From Zea mays (taxonomy: Eukaryota > Streptophyta > Magnoliopsida > Poales > Poaceae): a stretch of 64,000 bases of DNA. Made by a program: the position numbers and the translations under genes. Below the pieces are notes generated by a model, which had not been told where the DNA came from, ran no database searches, and saw nothing but the letters and a program-made list of their open reading frames with translations. The first letter of the stretch is position 1. Each line of letters starts with the position of its first letter. Below, piece after piece: positions 55,207 to 64,000 of the stretch. The DNA lies in NCBI RefSeq assembly GCF_902167145.1, contig NC_050105.1, positions 118,933,898 through 118,997,897 of the forward strand, read 5' to 3'.

Positions 55207-56419
55207 TGAAAGGGAAATAGGGTCAAACCTTTTTCCTAAATGATTTTGGTGGTTGAATTGCCCAACACAAATAATTGGACTAACTAGTTTGCTCTAGATT
55301 ATATGTTCTACAGGTGCCAAAGGTTCATCTACAACTATTCTAAATCGACTGTCCAGAATACCGTAGATTATTCCGGACAGGAGAAGCTTTTTGGAAAAAC
55401 AGACTAAGCGCGGACCGTCCGGGCCCTTGCGGCGTACCGTCCGCAACACCAGGATGACCCTCGGATAGAACCAATGCAAAAACCCATGTCTACACTACGG
55501 ACCGTCCGAAGGGAAAGCAAGCACCCTCCGAGACCACGCACGGACCGTCCGGGCTCAGGCGCGGACCTTCCGGTAGGTGAGGAACCGAAAAACCCGAAGG
55601 TGACGGGTTCGGTAAAATGAATTATAGCGTCCTCGTGGACCGTCCGCGACTGCCTTTATCTGACATCTTACGATGCATTTAATGCATTATAGCCGTTGAT
55701 ATAGCCATTACTACTGACCGTTGCGATTTCAGCCGTTGATGTACAGGGGCGGACCGTCCGCACCAGGGCCGCGGACCGTCCGCGGTCGGCAGAATTGGAG
55801 CAACAACTAGGAAGTGGTTGGTGGCTATAAATACAACCCCAACCACCTCCATTCACTTCACCCAAGCATTCCAACCTTCAACATTCAATACAAGAGCTAG
55901 CAATCCATTCCAAGACACAATCAAAGCCTCTAATCTCTCCAAGTTCCACAATTGAGACAAGTGATCATTAGTGATTAGTGACTTGAGAGAGAGAGTGATC
56001 CGTGTGTTATTTGTCGCTCTTGTCGCTTGGCTTTTGCAATCGTGCTTTCTTCTTCCCCATTCTTATTCTCAAGACACTTGTAATCAAAGCAAGAGACACT
56101 AAGTTTGTAGTGGTCCTTGTGGGGTCTAAGTGACCCGTTTGATTAAGGAGAAAGCTCACTCGGTCTAAGTGACCGTTTGAGAGAGGGAAAGGGTTGAAAG
56201 AGACCCGGTCTTTGTGACCACCTCAACGGGGAGTAGGTTTGCAAGAACCGAACCTCGGTAAAACAAATCACCGTGTCATCCACTTTCATTTGCTTGTGAT
56301 TTGTTTTCGCCCTCTCTTTTGGACTCGCTTTTATTTCTAACGCTAACCCCGGCTTGTAGTGGTGCTTAAAGTTTATAAATTTCAGATTTGCCTATTCACC
56401 CTCCTCTAGGTGACTTTCA
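55207..56419 (+). repeat. 5' LTR of element C
   Basis: 1213 bp, TGAAAGGGAAATAGGGTCAA...GGTGACTTTCA. Its U3 has repeated GCGGACCGTCCG palindromes (55410-55800) and TATAAATA at 55826-55833. Compared with the 3' LTR it lacks 22 bp near 55640. Confidence 0.94.
55826..55833 (+). promoter_or_regulatory. TATA box of element C LTR
   Basis: TATAAATA in GGTGGCTATAAATACAACCCC, after the palindrome array. Confidence 0.72.
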
Positions 56420-56421
56420 AT

Positions 56422-56433
56422 TGGTATCAGAGC
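56422..56433 (+). promoter_or_regulatory. Primer-binding site of element C
   Basis: TGGTATCAGAGC, 2 bp after the 5' LTR, complementary to initiator tRNA-Met as usual for copia elements. Confidence 0.9.
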
Positions 56434-56467
56434 CGATTACTTCATTAGAGCCTAACCGCTCGAAGTA

Positions 56468-59019
56468 ATGTCGGGAGATCACGCCAAGAAGGAGATGGTG
56501 ACCGGCGAGAAGCCCGCCACAAGCCACGGGAAGGCTCCATCGGGAGAGTCCGGCAACAAGGTGAAGGGATCCCCTTCACACACCAAGTTGCATCAGAGTG
56601 GCGAGAAGTAAAAGAAAATGAAGAAGGTGGTCTACTACGAGACCGATTCTTCATCACCTTCTACATCCGGCTCCGACGCGCCATCCGTCACTTCTAAGCA
56701 CCATGAGCGCAAGAAGTTTAGTAAGATTCCCCTATGCTATCCTCACATTCCTAAACATACTCCTTTACTCTCCGTTCCATTAGGCAAACCACCCGTTTTT
56801 AGGGTGAAGATTATTCTATGTGGAGTGCTAGAATGAAAGGTCATCTAACCTCACTCCACAAAAGCATATGGGATGTTGTTGAGTATGGAGCGCAGGTACC
56901 ACAGGTGGGGGATAAAGACTATGACTCGGATGAGGCCGACCAAATACGACACTTTAACTCCCAAGCAACAACTATACTCCTCGCATCTTTAAGTCGAAAG
57001 GAGTATAACAAAGTGCATGGGTTAGAGTCCGCCAAAGATATTTGGGACATGCTCAAGACCATGCACGAAGGTGATGAGGTGACAAGGATCACCAAGAGAG
57101 AGACGATCGAGGGGGAGCTCGGTCGATTCATGCTTCACCAAAGGGAGGAGCCACAAGCGATGTACAACCGGCTCAAGACCTTGGTGAACCAAGTGTGCAA
57201 CCTCGGGAGCACCAAATGGGATGACCATGAAATGGTCAAGGTTATTTTAAGATCACTTGTATTTCTTAATCCTACTCAAGTTCAATTAATTCGTGGTGAT
57301 CCTAGATATAAACTAATGTCTCCCGAGGAAGTGATAGGAAAATTTGTGAGCTTTGAATTGATGATCAAAGGCTCCAAGAAAATCATCGAGCAAGGCGTCT
57401 CCTCCACACCCGAGATGCAACCCGTTGCATTCAAGGCGACGGAGGAGAAGAAAGAAGAGTATACATCAAGTAGACTCCCCATCGACGCCTCCAAGCTCGA
57501 CAACGAGGAAATGACGCTCATCATCAAGAGTTTCCGCCAAATCCTCAAACAAAGGAAGGGGAAGGATTACAAGCCCCGTTCCAAGAAAGTATGCTACAAG
57601 TGTTGTAAGCCCGGTCACTTTATAGCAAAATGTCCTATTTCTAGTGATAGTGACAGGGGCGACGACAAGATGGGGAAGAAGGAGAAGAAGAGGTACTACA
57701 AGAACAAGGGCGGCGATGCCCATGTTTGCCGGGAGTGGGACTCCGACGAGAGCTCCACCGACTCCTCCGACGAGGACGCCACAAACATCGCTGTCAACAA
57801 AGGTCTTCTCTTCCCCAACATCGGCCACAAGTGCCTCATGGCAAAAGACGGCAAGAAGAAGAAGGTAAAATCTAGATCCTCCACTATGTATGCAACTTCT
57901 AGTGATGGGGAAAATTCTAGTGATGATGAGGATAACTTGCTCACCTTTTTTGCCAACTTAAACACGCAACAAAAGAAAAAATTAAATGAATTGATTAGTG
58001 CCATTCATGAGAAGGATGAACTCTTGGATAGCCAAGAAGACTTCCTTATTAAAGAAAATAAGAAGCATGTTAAAGTTAAAAATGCTTATGCTCAGGAGAT
58101 AGAAAAATGTGAAAAATTAACTAGTGAGCTAAGCACTTGCCATGATATCATTTCCAACCTTAGAAATGAGAACGCTAAACTAATTGCTAAGGTTGAGAAG
58201 TCAGATAGTTGTGATGATTCAATTGTTAGTCTTAGAAATGATAATGCTAATTTGATTGCTAAGATTGACAATTTGAATGCATCTCTCTCTAGCCTTAAAA
58301 TTGAAAATAAAAAATTAATTGCTAAGGCTAAAGATCTAAATGTTTGCAAACCCTCTACATCTACCATTGAGCATGTATCTATTTGCACTAGATGTAGAGA
58401 TGTTAACATTGATGCTATCCATGATCACATTGCTATGATTAAACAACAAAATGATCATATAGCAAAACTAGATGCTAAAATTGCACGAGCATGAATTAGA
58501 AAATGAAAAATTTAAATTTGCTCGTAGTATGCTTTATAGTGGGAGACGCCCTGGCATTAAGGATGGCATTGACTTCCAACAGGGAGGCAATGTCAAGCTT
58601 AATGCCCCTAAAAATTGTCTAATTTTGTTAAGGGTAAGGCTCCCATGGCTCAGGATAACGAGGGTTACATTTTATACCCTGCCGGTTATCCTGAGCACAA
58701 AATTAGGAGAATTCATTCTAGGAAGTCTCACTCTGGCTCTCATCATACTTTTATGTATAAGAGTGAGGCATCTAGTTCTAGACAATCCACTCATGCTAAA
58801 TTGCCTAAAAATAAATCTCCTATAGCATCAAATGAACCTAATATTTCATTTAAAACTTTTGATGCTTCTTATGTACTCACTAACAAATCAGGCAAAGTAG
58901 TTGCCAAATATGTTGGGGGCAAACACAAGAGGTCAAAGACTTGTGTTTGGGTACCCAAGGTGCTTGTTTCTAATGTGAAAGGACCCAAGACCGTTTGGGT
59001 ACCTAAGAACAAGGCCTAA
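56468..59019 (+). pseudogene. Gag of element C, broken
   Basis: ATG 56468 (MSGDHAKKEMVTGEK) runs to a TAA at 56609-56611, and the same frame continues to about 56805. A one-base change near 56806-56815 then moves the reading to the frame of 56818-58494. This frame carries the Gag core (WDVVEYGAQVP to MYNRLKTLVNQV), one CCHC knuckle (CYKCCKPGHFIAKC, about 57592) and a long coiled coil. Two more shifts (near 58480 and 58615) lead to GKAPMAQDNEGYILYPAGYP and the end VWVPKNKA at 59019. In relatives these pieces form one Gag protein. Four lesions make it inactive. Confidence 0.88.
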
Positions 59020-59039
59020 ACTTGTTTTGTAGGTTTATG

Positions 59040-60835
59040 CATCCGGGGGCTCAAGTTGGATCATCGATAGCGGGTGCACAAACCACATGACTGGGGAGAA
59101 AAAGATGTTCTCCCCCTATGAGAAAAACCATGATCCCCAGAGAGCTATCACATTCGGGGATGGAAATCAAGGTTTGGTCAAAGGACTTGGTAAAATTGCT
59201 ATATCACCTGACCATTCTATTTCCAATGTTTTTCTTATAGATTCTTTAGATTACAATTTGCTTTCTGTTTCTCAATTATGCAATATGGGCTACAACTGTC
59301 TATTTACTGATGTAGGTGTTACTGTCTTTAGAAGAAGTGATGATTCAGTAGCATTTAAGGGAGTGTTAGAGGGTCAGCTATACTTAGTTGATTTCAATAG
59401 AGCTGAACTCGACACTTGCTTAATTGCTAAGACTAATATGGGTTGGCTCTGGCATCGCCGACTAGCTCAAGTTGGGATGAAGAATCTTCACAAGCTTCTA
59501 AAGAGAGAACCCATTTTAGGACTAACAAATGTTCATTTTGAGAAAGACAGGATTTGTAGCGCATGTCAAGCAGGAAAGCAAGTTGGTGTTCATCATCCAC
59601 ACAAGAACATCATGACGACCGACAGGCCGCTTGAACTACTCCACATGGATCTATTCGGCCCGATAGCTTACATAAGCATCGGCGAGAGTAAGTACTGTCT
59701 AGTTATTGTGGATGATTATTCTCGCTTCACTTGGGTGTTCTTTTTGCAGGATAAATCCCAAACCCAAGAGATTTTAAAGGGATTCTTGAGACGGGCTCAA
59801 AATGAGTTCGGCTTAAGGATCAACAAGATTAGAAGCGATAATGGGACGGAGTTCAAGAACTCACAAATAGAAGGCTTCCTTGAGGAGGAGGGCATCAAGC
59901 ATGAGTTCTCTTCTCCCTACACGCCACAACAAAATGGTGTAGTGGAGAGGAAGAATAGAACTCTACTTGACATGGCGAGGAACATGCTTGATGAGTACAA
60001 GACTTCAGACCAGTTTTGGGCGGAAGCAATCAACACCGCTTGCTACGCCATTAACCGTCTCTACCTTCACCGAATCCTCAAGAAGACATCTTATGAACTC
60101 CTCACCGGTAAAAAGCCCAATGTTTCATATTTTAGAGTCTTTGGTAGCAAATGCTTTATTCTTGTTAAAAGAGGTAGAAAATCTAAATTTGCTCCTAAGG
60201 ATGTAGAAGGCATTTAACTTGGTTATGATTCAAACACAAGAGCATATAGAGTCTTTAACAAGTCCACTGGACTAGTTGAAGTTTCTTGTGACATTGTGTT
60301 TGATGAGACTAACGGCTCTCAAGTAGAGCAAGTTGATCTTGATGAGCTAGATGATGAAGAGGCTCCGTGCGTCGCGCTAAGGAACATGTCCATTGGGGAT
60401 GTGTGTCCTAAGGAATCCGAAGAGCCCCCATAAGCACAAGATCAACCATCATCTTCCAATCAAGCATCTCCACCAACTCAAGATGAGGATCAAGCTCAAG
60501 AGGATGAAAATGAAGATCAAGAAGATGAGCCACCTCAAGAGGAGGACAATTATCAATGGGGAGATGTCAATGATCAAGACAAGGAAGATGATGACAGTCC
60601 AAGACCGCCACACCCAAGAGTCCACCAAGCAATACAACGAGATCACCCCGTGAACTCCATCCTCGGCGATATTCATAAGGGGGTAACCACTCGATCTCGT
60701 GTTGCTCATTTTTGTTAACATTACTCCTTTGTGTCTTCTATTGAGCCATACAGGGTGGAAGACGCATTAAGGGATTCGGATTGGGTGTTGGCAATGCAAG
60801 AGGAACTCAACAACTTCACGAGGAATGAGGTATGA
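59040..60835 (+). pseudogene. Protease and integrase region of element C pol, broken
   Basis: The frame begins around SGGSSWIIDSGCTNHM, where DSG is the aspartic protease site. It continues with the integrase zinc region (WHRRLAQVGMKNLHK, CSACQAGKQ) and core motifs HMDLFGP, RSDNGTEF and VVERKNR (D, D, E). TAA at 60215-60217 ends the open part. The same frame goes on through the acidic linker with further stops at 60431-60433 (TAA), 60716-60718 (TAA) and 60833-60835 (TGA). Integrase itself looks undamaged, but no full polyprotein can be made. Confidence 0.9.
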
Positions 60836-61495
60836 CATCTTGTTCCACGTCCTAATCAAAATGTTGTAGGAACCAAGTGGGTCTTCCGCAACAAGCAAGA
60901 TGAGCATGGTGTGGTGACAAGGAACAAAGCCCGACTTGTAGCCAAGGGATATTCACAAGTCGAAGGTTTGGATTTCGGTGAAACCTATGCACCCGTAGCT
61001 ATGCTTGAGTCAATTCGTATATTACTTGCCTATGCTACTTACCATGGCTTTAAGCTTTACCAAATGGACGTGAAAAGTGCCTTCCTCAATGGACCAATCA
61101 AGGAGGAGGTCTATGTTGAGCAACCTCCCGACTTTGAAGATAGTGAGTATCCTAACCATGTTTATAAACTCTCTAAGGCTCTTTATGGGCTCAAGCAAGC
61201 CCCAAGAGCATGGTATGAATGCCTAAGAGATTTTCTTATCGCTAATGGCTTCAAAGTCGGAAAAGCCAATCCTACTCTCTTTACTAAAACTATTGCAAAT
61301 GATTTGTTTGTATGCCAAATTTATGTTGATGATATCATATTTGGGTCTACTAACAAATCTACTTGTGAAGAGTTTAGTAGGATTATGATCCAAAAATTCG
61401 AGATGTCTATGATGGGGGAGTTGAAGTATTTCTTGGGATTTCAAGTCACCCATATATTATTTGCCAACGGGGGAGAGAAAGTAACAGGGCTCTAA
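60836..61495 (+). pseudogene. Reverse transcriptase of element C, lacking RNase H
   Basis: Same frame as integrase. It contains [47 protein letters not shown] and the catalytic YVDD near 61322-61333, and closely matches element A up to YFLGFQV (about 61446). There it jumps to unrelated sequence (THILFANGG...) and stops at 61493-61495. About 870 bases that encode the rest of RT and RNase H in element A are missing, so this is an internal deletion. Confidence 0.92.
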
Positions 61496-61987
61496 AGACT
61501 GTTTTTGGCGATTCATGCCAAAGGGGGAGAAAATATTAGCCCAAAGCAAAAGGACCACACCACCACCAATTTCAAAAAATGTAGTCTTTCAATTTGTATT
61601 AAAGAAGTTCTTTCAAAATTAATATCTAAAACCCTCTTGAACACTAAGAGGAGAATTTCATTGAGGGGGAGTTTTGTTTAGTCAAAGAAAAAACATTTGA
61701 AACAGGGGGAGAAAATTTCAAATCTTGAAAATGCTTCTCAAAATCTTATTCATATACCTTTGACTATTTGCAAAAGAATTTCCAAAACATTTGCAAAAAC
61801 AAAACAAGTGGTGCAAGCGTGGTCCAAAATGTTAAAAGAAATAAAGCAATTCATGCATATCTTATGAAAAATGTAATTTGGTTTAATTCCAAGCAACCTT
61901 TGCACCTACCTTATGCAAACTAGTTCAATTCTGCAATTATATTTTGCTTTGGTTTGTGTTGGCATCAATCACCAAAAAGGGGGAGAT
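61496..61987 (+). other. 3' internal region of element C with multiple polypurine tracts
   Basis: No gene. Purine tracts AAAGGGGGAGAAA (about 61518), GAGGGGGAG (about 61663), CAGGGGGAGAAA (about 61703) and the terminal AAAAAGGGGGAGA before the LTR. The same Sirevirus arrangement as in element A. Confidence 0.75.
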
Positions 61988-63085
61988 TGAAAGGGAAATA
62001 GGGTCAAACCTTTTTCCTAAATGATTTTGGTGGTTGAATTGCCCAACACAAATAATTGGACTAACTAGTTTGCTCTAGATTATATGTTCTACAGGTGCCA
62101 AAGGTTCATCTACAACTATTCTAAATCGACTGTCCGGAATACCGTAGATTATTCCAGACAGGAGAAGCTTTTTGGAAAAATAGACTAAGCGCGGACCATC
62201 CGGGCCCTTGCGGCGGACCGTCCGCAACACCAGGATGACCCTCGGACAGAACAAATGCAAAAACCCATGTCTACACTACGGACCGTCCGGAGGGAAAGCA
62301 AGCACCGTCCGATACCACACGCGGACCGTCCGGGCTCAGGCGCGGACCGTTTGGTAGGTGAGGAACCAAAAAACCCGAAGGTGACGGGTTCGATAAAATG
62401 AATTATAGCGTCCTCGCGGACCGTCCAGGGTGCACGACCGAACCATCCGCGACTGCCTTTATCTGACATCTGACGACACATTTAATGCATTATAGCCATT
62501 GATATAGCCATTACTGCTGACCGTTGCGATTTCAGCCGTTGATGTACAGGGGCGGACCGTCCGCACCAGGGCCGCGGACCGTCCGCGGTCGGCAGAATTG
62601 GAACAACGGCTAGGAAGTGGTTGGTGGCTATAAATACAACCCCAACCACCTCCATTCACTTCACCCAAGCATTCCAACCTTCAACATTCAATACAAGAGC
62701 TAGCAATCCATTCCAAGACACAATCAAAGCCTCCAATCTCTCCAAGTTCCACAATTGAGACAAGTGATCATTAGTGATTAGTGTCTTGAGAGAGAGAGAG
62801 AGTGATCCGTGTGTTATTTATCACTCTTGTCGCTTGGCTTTTGCAATCGTGCTTTCTTCTTCCCCATTCTTATTCTCAAGACACTTGTCAACGGGGAGTA
62901 GGTTTGCAAGAACCGAACCTCGGTAAAACAAATCACCGTGTCATCCACTTTCATTTGCTTGTGATTTGTTTTCGCCCTCTCTTTTGGACTCGCTGTTTAT
63001 TTCTAACGCTAACCCCAACTTGTAGTGGTGCTTAAAGTTTATAAATTTTAGATTTGCCTATTCACCCTCCTCTAGGCGACTTTCA
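61988..63085 (+). repeat. 3' LTR of element C
   Basis: 1098 bp, about 115 bp shorter than the 5' LTR. About 136 bp between ACACTTGT (near 62887) and CAACGGGGAG are missing, while 22 bp near 62425 are present only here. TATAAATA near 62630. Confidence 0.94.
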
Positions 63086-63090
63086 GAATT

Positions 63091-64000
63091 AGTACATCGA
63101 GCATACCGATTAGATTGCTTGGCGGTTGCCGATTGTTTTCCCCCTTTGGTGCTGGCTTCCCGACAAAACTTCAACCTTTGGATCTCATTCTTCGCGTTGA
63201 AATCAACATCTGCCCCGCAATATTTTCTGTTACCTTGTGAAATTCTGTGGTTGTGGTCATTGGTTTGCGGGTGAACCTTAAGGAATATTGGCCTGGATCT
63301 TAGGCTGTTCACTGTTGCTAGAATTACACATTCATTTGAGATATTTGGTGTTTTAGGTTTCAGCTAGATGGACAAAAAAATGTCTACCGGGGTTCTCATT
63401 TTGCTTGCAACAAAAATGTCCATTTGTGTCTGTGGTTAGGTAGACACTTTTGAAGTTTGAATACAGCTTCGTTCAGAGGAGTTCCCAAGAGTATATCGAG
63501 ATTGGTCGGAGGTTTGCATACCAACTCTGTGGTGTATACCTACTACATTCTAGGGTACATATCAGTGCACTTACATGAGAGGCGAGGCCACCTCGAGCGG
63601 ACCCGAATGTTGCATTGATCCTCCTGCTATGTCTCTATCTTCAAATGGACACCTCTTTTGGACGCCAACCTTTGGGCATCTTCACCATCGATGACCTATC
63701 CACCCCATAAACAATATACTAGTCAGTTGTCCGTGCGTTGCGGCGGCTTACAACAATACCCACGTAAACTATCAATCAAAAAGATCTCAAGATTTTTTAT
63801 TGATTATCTTCGCTTTTCGCATAATATTTTTTTAATTTGACTAACTGATGTTGTTGTTTACTCCATCAAATATGTCTTGGTACAACACGACCAATGAAGG
63901 GAGCGATTAGAAGAGAGTTCACAACGACTGATTGAACGAACAGAGATTATAGAATGACATAATTCCACCATACAGAGACCAAATAAGAGGAAGTTTGTGA
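63091..64000. other. Unassigned DNA at the right edge
   Basis: No supported gene. The minus strand has a short frame (63312-63058) without recognised motifs. TACATCGAG...ATTAGATTGCTTG near 63093-63115 resembles 55106-55123, so the flank of C may hold a small local duplication. ACTAGTCAGTTGTCCGTGCG at 63718-63737 resembles ends of some plant repeats but could not be assigned. Confidence 0.3.

Larger units (their letters stand above)
55207..63085 (+). mobile_element. Element C: decayed Sirevirus-type Ty1/copia element
   Basis: 7879 bp between TSD copies GAATT (55202-55206 and 63086-63090). Parts: 5' LTR 55207-56419, primer-binding site 56422, gag remnants to 59019, pol remnants 59040-61495, a polypurine-rich 3' region and 3' LTR 61988-63085. 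Gag has a stop and frameshifts, pol has four stops, and RNase H is deleted. The LTRs differ in many bases and by two deletions, so C is older than A, B and F. It is inserted about 200 bp beyond element B, in DNA that may be the former 3' flank of the SWIB gene. Confidence 0.95.

Noticed and set aside
63058..63312. 84-codon minus-strand frame at the right edge
   Set aside because: No recognised motif, and it overlaps the end of C's LTR.

Overview
The window looks like an intergenic block of a large grass genome, most likely maize (Zea mays) or a close relative. By direct reading about 88% of it is transposable elements, nested and carrying intact target-site duplications (TSDs). The families are those typical of maize: Sirevirus-type Ty1/copia elements with TGAAAG...CTTTCA LTRs, a TTGGTATCAGAGC primer-binding site and arrays of CACCGGACTGTCCGGTG or CGGACCGTCCG palindromes, and Tat-lineage Ty3/gypsy elements with TGTCGGGGACC LTRs and large antisense ORFs. 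No prokaryotic feature, tRNA gene, rRNA gene or CRISPR array was seen.

Layout. (1) 1-3611: 3' part of a plus-strand copia element (A), inserted (TSD AGGTT) into the RNase H region of a plus-strand gypsy element (D), whose 3' half fills 3612-11820. (2) 11821-17185: a gene island with an intact intronless histone H3.1 gene (15157-15567), a 2.8-kb hAT element in its upstream region (11975-14763, 8-bp TSD GGCACACC) and a degraded second hAT-like remnant (16430-17036). (3) 17186-42970: a plus-strand gypsy element (E, TSD CTAGT) split inside its integrase by a younger minus-strand gypsy element (F, 24921-37022, TSD CCAGT). (4) 42976-46600: remains of a SWIB/MDM2-domain gene, cut by a repeat and by a fragment of a transposase-like gene. 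(5) 46606-55000: a minus-strand, gag-only copia element (B, TSD GTATA) just after the stop codon of that gene. (6) 55207-63085: a decayed plus-strand copia element (C, TSD GAATT). (7) 63091-64000: unassigned DNA.

The most notable object is element F. Its two 475-bp LTRs differ at a single base by eye and it keeps one uninterrupted Gag-Pol frame (minus strand, 1889 codons). On the opposite strand it carries a separate gene with its own TATA box and five exons. Splicing at canonical GT/AG sites in consistent phase gives an uninterrupted 1131-codon frame (25764-29425). The two genes converge on a 79-bp tandem array of about 12 units. The same type of antisense gene is broken by stop codons in element D and not recognisable in element E, so the window shows intact, decaying and lost states.

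Relative ages from LTR divergence counted by eye and from nesting: F is younger than E, B is young (about 8 transitions in 1.95 kb), E is intermediate and C is oldest among the complete elements. E's reading frame has exactly three stops before the F insertion, all explainable as transitions at CAG/CTG sites, the context of plant CHG methylation. Family names are not asserted where only a database comparison could decide them.
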